Positions 45,139-56,055 of a stretch of DNA of 64,000 nt are shown piece by piece. The notes beneath the pieces were generated by a model. It was not told the origin of the DNA. It saw only the letters and a list, made by a program, of their open reading frames with translations, and made no database searches. Numbering within the stretch: position 1 is the first letter of the stretch; every line of letters starts with the position of its first letter. The position numbers and the translations under genes are program-made. The stretch is from Planctomycetota bacterium (GTDB taxonomy: Bacteria; Planctomycetota; UBA1135; GCA-002686595): contig DUCM01000005.1 in the NCBI GenBank assembly GCA_012959785.1, positions 248,001 through 312,000 on the forward strand, written 5' to 3'.

Positions 45139-48100
45139 TTACTGCCAGGTCACCTCGTACCCATTGGAAAGGTTGAAGTGCTGGGCGCAGGGTCCGATCA
45201 CGGGGTCACGGTACCAGACCTGATAGCGGCGGATCATCCCGGATACCGCACCGACGACGCTGGAAATGCTGGCTTGGCCTGCTGCGGGGTAATTGAGCTC
45301 CCCGAGAGAACTGGCGAAGCCCACGGCGATCCGGCGCACATCTCCTCCGGCGCAACGCAGGCCGTCACCAAAGACCACCCCCGCGCCGCCGGCGATGGCG
45401 TTGTCGCCCTGGAAGACCAGGGCCGGTTGGCTGGGCACGAGCCCCGTGGCGTGTAGCACCAAGGTGTCGCTGGAGGTCTGTGCGAAGCCCGAAGCCAAGA
45501 GGAGCGCGCCCCCGCCGCTGGAGTTGGCACAGCCCCCGCCTCCCGCGGGATCATCGTTGCCGCAGGGACAGGGTGTGCCCAGGCCGTCGCCGAGGCAGTA
45601 CATGCTGCCAGGCCCGATGGGCGTACTGAAGGGATCGGCCGGGTCGCTGCCAGCATCAATCTCATCGCGGTCAAAGAAGCCATCCTCGTCTCGATCGACT
45701 CCCAGGCGAAACTCGACGCCCACGGGCACCACGCTCAAGGTCAACTCCGCACCGGCTGCGGTGCCGAGCAGCAGGGTGAGTCCATCCATCGTCGCGCCAG
45801 CACGGTCCGACTGGAAGATGCCGCTGCCGATGTAGGCGTAGCCCCTGGCCTCGCCGGCAACGAGCCCCTTGACCACCAAGGCCACGGCGCCGCTATCGGC
45901 CAGGCTCAGGACATCGTTCAGGAACTGTAGTTCTTCGGAGGTAAGACTGCTGCCGCTGGCATAGGTGCGCTGGGCGCCCACGGCCGTGTGGGTGTCGAGG
46001 CTCGCAGTCCCGGGGGGCAAGAGCAGGTTGCTGGGCGAGCCCATGGGCAAGTCCGAGCCCGAGAAGGCCAACATGAAAGCCAGGACATCGGCCACGTCCT
46101 GGTCCGATTGCACCGTAAAGACCGGCTCGCTGATGAAGCGCTCGATGGAATCGACGCTGCCATCGTGCAAGAAGCCAAAGCCCGCCGCGTTGGAGCCCCG
46201 GGTGGTGTTGAAGCCCGTGCGCTCGTAGAGGTTGCGCAGCTGCGGAATCTTGAACGAGTGTTGGGTGGCGCCGTCGATAGAGACCAGCGCGTGGTGGAGT
46301 TCACCATCGGGACCCGGAGGCAGGGGCGCATGGATCGAACCGTTGAATAGCGTGTCGGTCCCCAAGCCGGTGGGCAGGGTGTGGCAGGTGGCACAGGCCA
46401 AAAGGCCGCCATCCAGGACATTCGGCGGGGAGTAGAGCTGCAAGCCACGGACGGCGTCGCCCTGTCCCAGAGGCTGGCCCTCGCCTGCGAAACGCCCTGT
46501 TGTGAAGTGCCCTGGAAGATCGAGATTCGTGGGCAGGCTGTTGTCGAAGTTGCGGAAGGGATTGGGCGGGAAATGAATTGTGGCCAGGAAGTCCTCGAAC
46601 TCGGTCATTTCCTGTGCGCCGAGAGGACCGTCGCCGCCCTGCAATCCCACGAAGGCCCCGGCGAACTCCTCCAGGCCGGTACGGTCGCCACGCCAGTGCA
46701 GGGGCTCCTTGCCGATGATGTCCTGCATGGTCTGGGTCAGCATGGGGCCCTTCATCGGGTGCCAGTCCTCACAGCCCGTATCGAAACAGTTGCCATCGAA
46801 TACTTTCATGTCCCCAGAGGGATCGCCCAGGTCCCAGGCCAGCCGATCGACGCGCGCGTCCACGTGGCAGGAAGCGCAGGCAATCTGCCCCAGGCCGGAA
46901 TTTCGGTGGGTGTCGTAGAGGTGCTTGCGGCCGAGCTTGATGGCCGCGGGAGAGGCGTCGTGGAAAGGCACCCGAGCCAGTTCGACCTCCCCCGCCATGG
47001 AGACCTGGGAGATCGAGCTCTCAAACTTGTTCAAGACATAGACCATGCCCAGGGCCTCGTCGATCACCACGCCCGTGGGCCCCTCGCCCACTTCAATCGT
47101 GGCGCCGGGAGTCACGCGAATGGCCGAGCTATCGAGCACGACCAGGTTGTTCGAGCCCATGCCGCTGACGAAGGCACGGCTGCCCAGGGCGTTCCAGGCG
47201 ATCCCGCGCGGGTCGCCAATGGCCATGCTGCGTTGGCCCACGGGCAGGCTGGGGACCGAGTAGTCGAGGTGGTCGTTGAGGTCAAAGACGCCCAGCGCGG
47301 AACCCGCGGCGTCGAGCAGGCCGATGTGTACGCGGGTGAAGATGCCCGTGAGCAGCGGTTCGAAGCGCACCTCGTTGATGGCATCCGTGCCCACAACGGT
47401 GACCTCGCCACTGGCCGGGTTGACGCCCAGGGCCATGTTCATGTTCATCAGTCCCGAGGTGTAGGTCACGCTCAGAGAGCTGGTGTTGATCAGGGCCAGG
47501 TCGTGGTCCATGAGGTCCCAGCCGGGTGAGCGCCCCGAATCGCTGGCCTTGGAGCCCGAAACCTTCTGGGTCCAGTTGCCGCCGTTGTCATCCATCCAGT
47601 TGCCATCTGTATTGCGGCGCACGATCAAACCCACCGCAGGCGCGGCAGGCAGACCGGGGTTCAAGGCTGGGCTAAAGCCGGCGCCGCTATTGGGCGGAGG
47701 ATTCTGGCCACCGTGGGGGCCGTCGGGGTCATCGACTACATTGGGCGGGAAAGCTATCGCTCCGCCTGCCTCACCCCCGCCGCCCAGGATCGTGGTGGCG
47801 TTGCCCGACTCGAAGATCGCGACATAGACAAGGGAGCCATCGGGCGAAACAGCCAGGGCCCGGGGGTCCTCACCTTCAATCAGAATCGTGACGGGCGCGG
47901 CGTTCAAGTCGGTGGGGTCAAAGACCTGCACCAGATTGGCCTGGGAGCAACTGACGAAAGCGCGCTGGGGGCTGCCCGCGAAAACCACATCGGCGGGCTC
48001 GTCGGCGGTTTGCAGTGTGGCGCGCACATTGCGAGTTGTGAGGTCCACAATACTAATGGTGTCGCTCACCAGGTTGACCACCCAGGCTTCGTCTCCCGTG

Positions 48101-48369
48101 CGCGCCCGCACCGAGACGGGGTCGTAGCCCACGGGCACGGCGAAGGCCGGCTGTGGCGTGGCACCGGAGACATCGAAAACCTCGAGCATCCCGTCGGCCG
48201 TGTTGACCGCCAGCAACAAGTCCCCTGGCGCCAGGTCCAGGGGATGGACATGGGGCGTCTCGAAGTTAATGAAGCTCCCTTGGGCCTGGACCCGGGGCGC
48301 ACCTCCCAGGAACACAATGAGAGCCACGCTGGAGGCGAGCAGGATCGGCAGGGGGCGGGAAATTGTCAT
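45139..48369 (-). CDS. secreted YncE-type beta-propeller protein with di-haem cytochrome domain and Cys/Gly-rich C-terminal domain
   Basis: A 1076-residue exported protein starting at ATG 48367-48369 with a signal peptide (MTISRPLPILLASSVALIVFLG). Residues about 40-470 form a YVTN/YncE-like beta-propeller (VYVAIFESGN, VRATLQTADEPADVVF, GPTGVVIDEALGMVYVLNK). Two haem c sites follow, CASCH (498-502) and CATCH (659-663), with a region resembling di-haem peroxidases (MauG/CcpA type). The C-terminal 145 residues start with YCLGDGLGTPCPCGNDDP and GCANSSGGG, a domain I associate with many exported planctomycete proteins. Substrate and peroxidase activity are not shown. Haem insertion would use the CcsA/ResB system encoded elsewhere in this window. 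Confidence 0.82.
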   Translation of the reverse strand: MTISRPLPILLASSVALIVFLGGAPRVQAQGSFINFETPHVHPLDLAPGDLLLAVNTADGMLEVFDVSGATPQPAFAVPVGYDPVSVRARTGDEAWVVNLVSDTISIVDLTTRNVRATLQTADEPADVVFAGSPQRAFVSCSQANLVQVFDPTDLNAAPVTILIEGEDPRALAVSPDGSLVYVAIFESGNATTILGGGGEAGGAIAFPPNVVDDPDGPHGGQNPPPNSGAGFSPALNPGLPAAPAVGLIVRRNTDGNWMDDNGGNWTQKVSGSKASDSGRSPGWDLMDHDLALINTSSLSVTYTSGLMNMNMALGVNPASGEVTVVGTDAINEVRFEPLLTGIFTRVHIGLLDAAGSALGVFDLNDHLDYSVPSLPVGQRSMAIGDPRGIAWNALGSRAFVSGMGSNNLVVLDSSAIRVTPGATIEVGEGPTGVVIDEALGMVYVLNKFESSISQVSMAGEVELARVPFHDASPAAIKLGRKHLYDTHRNSGLGQIACASCHVDARVDRLAWDLGDPSGDMKVFDGNCFDTGCEDWHPMKGPMLTQTMQDIIGKEPLHWRGDRTGLEEFAGAFVGLQGGDGPLGAQEMTEFEDFLATIHFPPNPFRNFDNSLPTNLDLPGHFTTGRFAGEGQPLGQGDAVRGLQLYSPPNVLDGGLLACATCHTLPTGLGTDTLFNGSIHAPLPPGPDGELHHALVSIDGATQHSFKIPQLRNLYERTGFNTTRGSNAAGFGFLHDGSVDSIERFISEPVFTVQSDQDVADVLAFMLAFSGSDLPMGSPSNLLLPPGTASLDTHTAVGAQRTYASGSSLTSEELQFLNDVLSLADSGAVALVVKGLVAGEARGYAYIGSGIFQSDRAGATMDGLTLLLGTAAGAELTLSVVPVGVEFRLGVDRDEDGFFDRDEIDAGSDPADPFSTPIGPGSMYCLGDGLGTPCPCGNDDPAGGGGCANSSGGGALLLASGFAQTSSDTLVLHATGLVPSQPALVFQGDNAIAGGAGVVFGDGLRCAGGDVRRIAVGFASSLGELNYPAAGQASISSVVGAVSGMIRRYQVWYRDPVIGPCAQHFNLSNGYEVTWQ

Positions 48370-48620
48370 GGGGTCTTCGCCAGGGGCATGGGGATGAAGG
48401 GAATCGCCGAATGCAGCCACGCAAGGCTGGCGCCTGCGCCGGAAACGCCTGCTAGCGAGAGCGCAGCCACACGGGCTGATGCCATCCTAGCCCTGTCCTG
48501 AGAAACCTGAAAGCCCCGATTGAGGCCCCCTGCCGGTGGCCCACGCCCCAGGGGCACCTTGTCTTGCGGTCTTGCGCACTTCAAGCCCCCAGGGAGCTCT
48601 TCAAACTCCTTTTCAGGCCC
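48370..48620 (-). other. intergenic region upstream of the di-haem protein gene
   Basis: About 250 bases between sucD and the di-haem propeller gene, both on the minus strand. On that strand a weak promoter-like pair, TTTCAG with a 17-base spacer and TAGGAT, lies near 48486-48514. No terminator with a T-run is visible after sucD. Nothing else recognisable. Confidence 0.35.
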
Positions 48621-49523
48621 TCAAACTCCCAGGCAAGCCTCGAGCAGGTCGGCGGAGCGCAGGCTCTCTTCCATGGCCGCGCCGATGCGCGCAGGGCTGG
48701 CGCAGACCGTGACCCCGGCGGCCTCCAGGGCGTTGACCTTTTCTGCTGCGGTGCCCTTGCCGCCAGCGATGATGGCGCCGGCGTGGCCCATGCGTTTGCC
48801 GGGGGGCGCCGTGGCTCCTGCGATGAAACCCACCACGGGCTTCTCTACATGCTCGGCGATGTACTCGGCGGCCAATTCCTCGGCGCTGCCGCCGATCTCA
48901 CCGATCATCACCATGGCATCGGTCTCGGGGTCCTCGTTGAAGGCCCGGATGACATCGACGAAATCGGTGCCGTTGACCGGATCGCCGCCGATCCCCACGC
49001 AACTGGACTGGCCGATGTCGCGGCAGGTGAGTTGGTAGACTGCCTCGTAGGTCAAGGTGCCCGAGCGCGAGACCACGCCCACGCGGCCGGGCTTGTGGAT
49101 GTACCCGGGCATGATGCCGATCTTGCAGGCACCGGGGGTGATCACTCCCGGACAGTTGGGGCCCACCAGGCGACTGGATGAACTCTTCAGCCGTTCCTTC
49201 ACGGCCACCATGTCGAGCACCGGAATGCCCTCGGTGATGGCGATCACGAGTTCGATGCCGGCGTCCACGGCTTCGAGGATGGCTGCCGCCGCGAAGGGCG
49301 GAGGCACATAGATCACGCTGGCGTTGCAGCCCGTGGCCTCGCGGGCTTCCGCGCAGTTGGCGAAGACCGGCAGGTCGAGGTGACGGCTGCCGCCCTTTCT
49401 GGGATTCACCCCTCCTACCATGGACGTGCCGTACTCGATGGCCTGCGCGGTGTGGAAAGTGCCGGTCTTGCCGGTCAGGCCCTGGCAGATGACCTTGGTG
49501 TTTTCGTCGACAAAGATACTCAT
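48621..49523 (-). CDS. sucD: succinate-CoA ligase (ADP-forming) alpha subunit SucD
   Basis: A 300-residue TCA-cycle enzyme subunit that binds CoA and carries the phosphohistidine. It begins [25 protein letters not shown] (the CoA-binding Rossmann start), contains [14 protein letters not shown], and has the phosphohistidine loop [17 protein letters not shown]. Length and motifs are standard. It follows sucC with an 84-base gap that contains short GGAACT repeats, so the pair is presumably one transcript. Confidence 0.97.
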   Translation of the reverse strand: MSIFVDENTKVICQGLTGKTGTFHTAQAIEYGTSMVGGVNPRKGGSRHLDLPVFANCAEAREATGCNASVIYVPPPFAAAAILEAVDAGIELVIAITEGIPVLDMVAVKERLKSSSSRLVGPNCPGVITPGACKIGIMPGYIHKPGRVGVVSRSGTLTYEAVYQLTCRDIGQSSCVGIGGDPVNGTDFVDVIRAFNEDPETDAMVMIGEIGGSAEELAAEYIAEHVEKPVVGFIAGATAPPGKRMGHAGAIIAGGKGTAAEKVNALEAAGVTVCASPARIGAAMEESLRSADLLEACLGV

Positions 49524-49607
49524 GGAAGAAACTGGCTGGAGCTTGGGTTGTGTGGTGCTGCTGGCTGCGTGGGTTCTCTGGAACTAGCTCTTTTGGGAAC
49601 TGGCTGC

Positions 49608-50774
<1,167 letters not shown>

Positions 50775-50775
50775 G

Positions 50776-50797
50776 GCTGGATCTTCGCTGGATCTTC
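50776..50797. repeat. tandem 11-base repeat directly before sucC
   Basis: GCTGGATCTTC occurs twice without a gap (50776-50786 and 50787-50797), ending two bases from the sucC start codon on the minus strand. It occupies the place where a ribosome binding site would be. It is probably a small recent duplication; an effect on translation is possible but not shown. Confidence 0.6.
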
Positions 50798-50911
50798 TGG
50801 GGTGGACCGGACCTTCTGGCGGCGACCTGGCACCGGGAAGGTTTGACGGCGAAGAGTCTACGGGCTCGCGTGTCCCGCGACTACTCTGGCAGCCTGCTAG
50901 AATTGCGGCCC

Positions 50912-52045
50912 ATGCCCACCTCGCCCACAGGCAGTCTGCTCGTTGACCACCAGCTCGAAGCCCTCTTCGGCAGCGGTGTCGCCGTGGCTCCCAATGCTCC
51001 GGCCCTGGACCCGACACAGGTGCAGCCCGCCAGCCTCGACCTGCGCCTGGGCGCCCGGGCCCAGCGGCTGCAGGCTGGCTTTTTGCCCGGGGCGGTCTCG
51101 GTGGAGCGCAGGATCGCGGACCTGGGCCTCGAAAGCCTCGATCTCGACGGCGACGGAGCGCGCTTCGAGCGCGGCGCGGTCTACCTCGTTGAACTCGAGG
51201 AGCAACTGGACCTGGCTCCGGATCTGCGCGCGCGCTTCAACCCGCGCTCGTCCACGGGACGCTGCGACATCTTCACCCGCGTCCTGGCCTCGGGGCACCC
51301 ACGCTTCGACGAGGCGCCGCCGGGTTACTGCGGCAAGCTCTGGGTCGAAGTCTCGCCGCTTTCTTTTTCCGTGCGCCTGCGACGGGGCGATTGCCTCGGT
51401 CAGATGCGCTTGCAACGGGGCAGGCCGGAACTCAACCGCCAGCAAGTCTTCGCTGTCCAGGAACGGACGCCCCTGTGTTTCGACGGCTCGCGAGCCCTCG
51501 ACAAGCGCGAACTAGAAATCGACCAGGAGGGCTGTCTCGAACTCACTCTGGGCCTCGCTGGTCGCGACCCGGCGGGCTGGAAAGCTCGCTCGGGCGCTCC
51601 GGAACTCAACTTCTCGAGCCGCGCAGTCCACGCCATCGGCGACTTCTGGGAAGCTGTCTCCGGCCCCTGCAACAGTGCCCTGCTCGAGCCCGAGTCCTTC
51701 TATATATTTGCCTCCCGCGAACGCCTGCGCATCCCCCCCACCCTGGCCGCCGAGATGCTGCCGGTGGATGTGGGCCTGGGCGAGGTGCGCAACAACTACG
51801 CGGGTTTCTTCGACAACGGCTTTGGCTGGCATCCAGACGAGCACGGCCAACCCCTGGAGCGCGGCACGCCGGCGGTGCTCGAAGTGCGCGCCCACGATGT
51901 GCCCTTCCTCGTGGAAGAGGGACAACCCTTCTGTCGCCTGCAATTTTTTGCCAGCGACGGCGAGCCCGGGGCGATCTACGGCGCCGGGCGCCGGGCAGCC
52001 TCGTACCAGGACCAGGACTTGACCCTGGCGCGGCCCTTTCGTTAA
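50912..52045 (+). CDS. two-domain 2'-deoxycytidine 5'-triphosphate deaminase
   Basis: A 377-residue enzyme of the long dCTP deaminase class (PF06559 type), which produces dUTP from dCTP for thymidylate synthesis. Two tandem dUTPase-fold halves can be seen: the first has [13 protein letters not shown] and [21 protein letters not shown], the second has [20 protein letters not shown] and [13 protein letters not shown]. The ATG at 50912 is used because the protein then starts near the fold; the frame is open upstream to 50843. Usual single-domain Dcd proteins are half this size. It is divergent from sucC, with a 137-base shared upstream region. Confidence 0.87.
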   Translation: MPTSPTGSLLVDHQLEALFGSGVAVAPNAPALDPTQVQPASLDLRLGARAQRLQAGFLPGAVSVERRIADLGLESLDLDGDGARFERGAVYLVELEEQLDLAPDLRARFNPRSSTGRCDIFTRVLASGHPRFDEAPPGYCGKLWVEVSPLSFSVRLRRGDCLGQMRLQRGRPELNRQQVFAVQERTPLCFDGSRALDKRELEIDQEGCLELTLGLAGRDPAGWKARSGAPELNFSSRAVHAIGDFWEAVSGPCNSALLEPESFYIFASRERLRIPPTLAAEMLPVDVGLGEVRNNYAGFFDNGFGWHPDEHGQPLERGTPAVLEVRAHDVPFLVEEGQPFCRLQFFASDGEPGAIYGAGRRAASYQDQDLTLARPFR

Positions 52046-52077
52046 ATTGACAACCAGCCAGCTTCCAGAACATCGGC

Positions 52078-53019
52078 TTGCAGAACACAGAAGAAACCTG
52101 CATTGTGCGCGCCGCCGATAGGCGTTTGATCCGGGAGCTCGCCCTGGTGCTCAACTCCTGTTCGATCCCCCACCGCGTGGTGCAGGCTACGCCGCAGAGC
52201 TGGATCGCGGTGCCCACGGATCGTGCGGAGGAGGCCTTGCAGGAGTTGGCCAACTATCGAGCCGAGAACCAGGGGCGCCAGCGGCACAAGGAGGCAGTCC
52301 CCAGGGTGCATCCCGGCGCGTGGCCCCAGGCTCTCTTGTGGAGCGTGGTGCTGGTCCTGGTGCACATCCTCGCCGTCCAGGGGGCCCTGGGCTTGAATTG
52401 GGTGGAAAGCGGCCTGGCCTCGAGCGCGGGTGTGGCCGGGGGCGATTGGTGGCGGCCGATCACGGCCCTGACCCTGCACTCCGACTTGCAACACATCCTC
52501 AGCAACCTGTTCTTCGGTGCGGTTTTCGTCGGGCTTCTCGTACAGGTTTTGGGAGCGCAACTCACCTGGCCCACGGTGGTCATCTCGGCCGCCCTCGGTA
52601 ATCTCTTGAACCTCTTCGTCTCCGGCGCCGAGCACCGTTCGCTGGGAGCCTCGACGGCGGTCTTCGCGGCCCTGGGAGCCCTGACCGCTGTGCAGTTCTC
52701 GCGCAAGTTGGCCTCGTCCCGGGCGCGCATGACCCGTTGGGTGCCGCTGATCGCCGGGGGCCTTTTGCTGGCCTGGAACGGCATGGGCAGCACCCGCCTG
52801 GGTCCTGGGCTCGAGGTGCAACGCCAGGCCAGCGACAACACCGACATCGGCGCCCACATCGCCGGCTTTGTCATGGGCCTGGCCCTGGGGTTCGTGGTCT
52901 GGCGCCTGGAACAGCGCGCCTGGTTCACTCCCCGTGGACGGCGCGCCCTGGCCCTCGCCACGGCGGCCCTGGTTGTCGCGGCCTGGGGTGCAGCGCTTGC
53001 TTCAGAGACTGCGGCCTGA
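52078..53019 (+). CDS. rhomboid-family intramembrane serine protease (second), with GlpG-like N-terminal domain
   Basis: A 313-residue protease starting at TTG. A cytoplasmic domain (about 1-60, IRELALVLNSCSIPHRVVQATPQSW) resembles the small N-terminal domain of E. coli GlpG. Then come about six helices with H134, H139 and N143 (LHSDLQHILSNLFFG), nucleophile S192 in GASTAVFAALG, and H260 in DIGAHIAGF. The GxSx motif is GAST. The C-terminus adds an extra helix after residue 285. It lies 32 bases after the dCTP deaminase gene, and its end is 20 bases from the convergent FapA-like gene. Confidence 0.88.
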   Translation: MQNTEETCIVRAADRRLIRELALVLNSCSIPHRVVQATPQSWIAVPTDRAEEALQELANYRAENQGRQRHKEAVPRVHPGAWPQALLWSVVLVLVHILAVQGALGLNWVESGLASSAGVAGGDWWRPITALTLHSDLQHILSNLFFGAVFVGLLVQVLGAQLTWPTVVISAALGNLLNLFVSGAEHRSLGASTAVFAALGALTAVQFSRKLASSRARMTRWVPLIAGGLLLAWNGMGSTRLGPGLEVQRQASDNTDIGAHIAGFVMGLALGFVVWRLEQRAWFTPRGRRALALATAALVVAAWGAALASETAA

Positions 53020-53039
53020 TCCTGGCGGCACCCGGCGGT

Positions 53040-54431
53040 TCAGTCCGAGGTGATGCCACCGGTCTCCGGGTCGCGGCGGAAGACGCCTCCGGGTCGTGAT
53101 GTTTCGATCACCAGGCGGGCGTCGCCGATGCGCAGCTCCACTCCGAAGAAAACCCGTGTCTCGACCCGGATGGTGGGCTCCTCCACCAGCGTTAGGCGCT
53201 GCTCGAATTCCTTCTGGCGTTCCTGCAACTCGCCCAGGGATGCCTCGACTTCTACCTTGGCCGTCAGGAGGCGTTCCACAGCTATGGAAGGGGCTGGCGC
53301 TTCTGAGCCGTCCCGCGTTCCCGGGGACGCCCTCTGAATGTCAAGCTGGAGCGTCCGCGCCCGTTCCCTGAGCTCGCTGATCTCCCGGCCCACCAAGGCC
53401 AGCTTGCGCACCAGGAGCGGATCGCGCCCCACCTCCACACGGGTCTTGGCGCCCTGGGCCGAGCCGAGTTCCTTGGCTCGCAGGCCACGTCCGGCGAAGT
53501 ATTCGCCCCCGCGCAAGTGCCCGATTCCCCCCTCCACGAGCAACATGCCGCTGCAACGCACGAGGCTTCTGGTGCTGGAACCCAGTTCGACATCCCCACC
53601 GCATTCAATTTTTGCGTTTTGAGCGAAGCTTGCGCGCACCAGCTCGCCCGCGCGGACATGGCCTAAGTCACCACCTTGAATACCCCCACCGAGAATACCC
53701 CCGCCCACATCCAGCACGCCACCGGCCTCTACTACCGCGTCCTCGATGGAGCGCGCCACTCGAATGTCTTTGCGAGCGGTGACACGGAAACCCGCCTGGA
53801 TTCCGCCACCCACCTGCACGCTGCCATTGACATCGATGTTGCCCACCTCGAGGTTGACATCCTCCGCAACCGGAAACAGCTCGCAGACGGTCAACTCGCC
53901 CTTGCCGTCGAGGCGCACGACGCCGTCAAGTTCGGAGTGCAACTCGAGGGTTCCCGTTTCGCCAGGCTTGGGCCGGGCGCTGATGCCCGCCCCGTAGCGG
54001 GCGTCGCGCTGATCTAGTTTCGGACAGGGAATCTCGCTGCCATCAACGCCTCGGCCGCTCTCACCCGCCTGGGGCCCGCGCCAGGAACCAATGAGCGCGC
54101 CGCTCTCGATGGCGCAAGCCACGCTGCGTTCACGGTAGTCCACCTGCAACGAATGGGCATCGATACTGCCACTGCGTTGGCCGATATCGACCTCGAGATC
54201 CAGTTCCGCTGGCCGCGGGGGAACGGGCTCGCGGCCGTGGGCCACCACCACCGGTCGCGGCATTCCGCCCTCGCGCTTGGCGAGTTCGAGCGCTCCCTTG
54301 AGGCGCGCCTCCAGAACTCCAAAGACCACGCCAGCCTCCTCCAAAGCGGCACGCAACTCCTCCTCGGGCACGGCGCCCGAAAGTTCCACCGCTGCATGGA
54401 GCCGGTCCTTGGAGAGCTTTACCTGGATCAC
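53040..54431 (-). CDS. FapA/DUF342 family protein
   Basis: A 463-residue cytoplasmic protein with the DUF342 (flagellar assembly protein A) core, rich in beta strands: FPVAEDVNLEVGNIDVNGSVQVGGGIQAGFRVTARKDIRV and then repeated GGDVELGSS-type segments that form a right-handed beta-helix, followed by a helical C-terminal part (VGREISELRERARTLQLDIQ) and a final strand region. It has been linked to flagellar assembly or polar organisation in some bacteria, but DUF342 proteins also occur widely without flagella. No flagellar genes are near. It is divergent from the MBOAT gene. Confidence 0.85.
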   Translation of the reverse strand: MIQVKLSKDRLHAAVELSGAVPEEELRAALEEAGVVFGVLEARLKGALELAKREGGMPRPVVVAHGREPVPPRPAELDLEVDIGQRSGSIDAHSLQVDYRERSVACAIESGALIGSWRGPQAGESGRGVDGSEIPCPKLDQRDARYGAGISARPKPGETGTLELHSELDGVVRLDGKGELTVCELFPVAEDVNLEVGNIDVNGSVQVGGGIQAGFRVTARKDIRVARSIEDAVVEAGGVLDVGGGILGGGIQGGDLGHVRAGELVRASFAQNAKIECGGDVELGSSTRSLVRCSGMLLVEGGIGHLRGGEYFAGRGLRAKELGSAQGAKTRVEVGRDPLLVRKLALVGREISELRERARTLQLDIQRASPGTRDGSEAPAPSIAVERLLTAKVEVEASLGELQERQKEFEQRLTLVEEPTIRVETRVFFGVELRIGDARLVIETSRPGGVFRRDPETGGITSD

Positions 54432-54627
54432 GGTTCCAGGCTAGCCCCCTTGAATCCAAAAACAGTAGCGCAAAGTGACCATATCCCTCGGGATGCGTAT
54501 CCATGCGGCTTCTGGAGGCCCAGCGAGCAGGCCTTGGCCGCGCGGCACCAACAAGAGTGCGGATTGCCCTTCGCTTCCGAAAGACGCCGCGGATAGGGTC
54601 GCTGCTTGAAAAACGCACGCCACCCTC

Positions 54628-56055
54628 TTGCTCTTCAACAGCCTCCACTTCCTTTGGTTCTTCAGCGCCGTCTGGGTGGCCTACTGGGCCCTGCGCCGCG
54701 AGCGGCGCTTGCAGAACGGCCTGCTCCTGGGGGCCAGCTACTTATTCTACGGTTACTGGGACTGGCGCTTCCTCGGACTGATCCTGCTCTCGACGCTTGT
54801 CGACTTCGGCGTTGGCCTGGCCCTCGCTCGCCATCCACGGGGCGCCAGGGCGCGCGATCGCTGGCTCGTGCTGTCGCTCGTGGTCAACCTGGGCGCCCTG
54901 GGCTTCTTCAAGTACTGGGATTTCTTCGTGCAGAGCTTCGAGGAAATCCTGTCCGCGGCGGGGCTCGGGACTTCGTCCTGCATGCTCGAAATCATCTTGC
55001 CGGTGGGCATCTCCTTCTACACCTTCCAGACCCTCAGCTACTCCATCGATCGCTGGCGCGGCGAGATCCCCGCCGAGCGCTCCTTCATCGACTTCGCCTT
55101 CTTCGTGTCGTTCTTTCCCCAGCTCGTGGCAGGGCCCATCGTGCGCGCGGGGGAGTTTCTGCCCCAGGCGGCGCGCAAGCGCATCTACAGTTGGGAGGAT
55201 CAAGGCCTGGGCTTGCGCCTGATTCTGTGGGGACTGTTCAAGAAGGTCGTCGTGGCGGACAACCTGGCTTCACTGGTGGACGGCACCTTTGCCCAGGAAG
55301 GCGAGCTGGGGCTCTTGACGCGCGTAGTCGCCATCTATGCCTTCGCGGCGCAGATCTACTGCGACTTTTCTGGTTACACCGACATCGCCCGGGGCACGGC
55401 GCGCATGCTCGGCTTTCGGTTCCCGTGGAACTTCAGGGCGCCCTACTTCGCCACAAACCCCAGTGCCTTCTGGCGGCGCTGGCACATAACCCTATCCAAT
55501 TGGCTGCGCGACTACCTTTACATCAGTCTTGGAGGAAATCGCAAGGGTCGCGGCCGCACCCTGCGCAATGTCATGCTGACCATGGTGCTCGGCGGCCTCT
55601 GGCACGGAGCTGCTTGGAATTTCGTCCTGTGGGGTTTCTACCAGGGACTCCTGCTCGTCGCCCACAGACTGTGGACCGAAAACAGACAGAGCCGACAGCC
55701 CTCCCCTGCGGGCAGGGCTCTTCAGTGGTGCGGCTTCTTCCACTTGGTGTGCTTCGGTTGGTTGCTGTTCCGAGCCGAGTCCCTGGCACAGATTGGCCGC
55801 TTCTTGAGCCCCCACGGCGGCTGGCTCGCTGGCTTCCCGCTCTCCGAAACCGTGGCCAGCGGCGCACTGATCGGCGGCTTGGGGGTCCTGGTTGTCTGTG
55901 CCTGGGACTTCGTCATGGAATCGCACGGCACGGACGAAACCGCCCTCGAGGGCAAGAGCCCCTGGGTCCAGGCTGCCACTTGTCTGGCGCTCTACATGGC
56001 GGTGGCCTACACCGGACGCTTCATCGGTAATGAGTTCATCTATTTCCAGTTCTAA
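54628..56055 (+). CDS. MBOAT family O-acyltransferase (AlgI-like)
   Basis: A 475-residue integral membrane acyltransferase with about ten helices, starting at TTG (MLFNSLHFLWFFSAVWVAYW). It contains SFYTFQTLSYSIDRWRGE, FVSFFPQLVAGPIVRA, WRRWHITLSNWLRDYLYISLGGN and the catalytic histidine H326 in GGLWHGAAWNFVLWG. Proteins of this type pass acyl (often acetyl) groups across the membrane to extracellular polysaccharides, with an SGNH partner. Its last 26 bases overlap the next gene. Confidence 0.92.
   Translation: MLFNSLHFLWFFSAVWVAYWALRRERRLQNGLLLGASYLFYGYWDWRFLGLILLSTLVDFGVGLALARHPRGARARDRWLVLSLVVNLGALGFFKYWDFFVQSFEEILSAAGLGTSSCMLEIILPVGISFYTFQTLSYSIDRWRGEIPAERSFIDFAFFVSFFPQLVAGPIVRAGEFLPQAARKRIYSWEDQGLGLRLILWGLFKKVVVADNLASLVDGTFAQEGELGLLTRVVAIYAFAAQIYCDFSGYTDIARGTARMLGFRFPWNFRAPYFATNPSAFWRRWHITLSNWLRDYLYISLGGNRKGRGRTLRNVMLTMVLGGLWHGAAWNFVLWGFYQGLLLVAHRLWTENRQSRQPSPAGRALQWCGFFHLVCFGWLLFRAESLAQIGRFLSPHGGWLAGFPLSETVASGALIGGLGVLVVCAWDFVMESHGTDETALEGKSPWVQAATCLALYMAVAYTGRFIGNEFIYFQF

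Noticed and set aside
50775-51017. Upstream extension of sucC
   Set aside because: It overlaps the divergent dCTP deaminase start, and the 388-residue form matches known SucC exactly in length.
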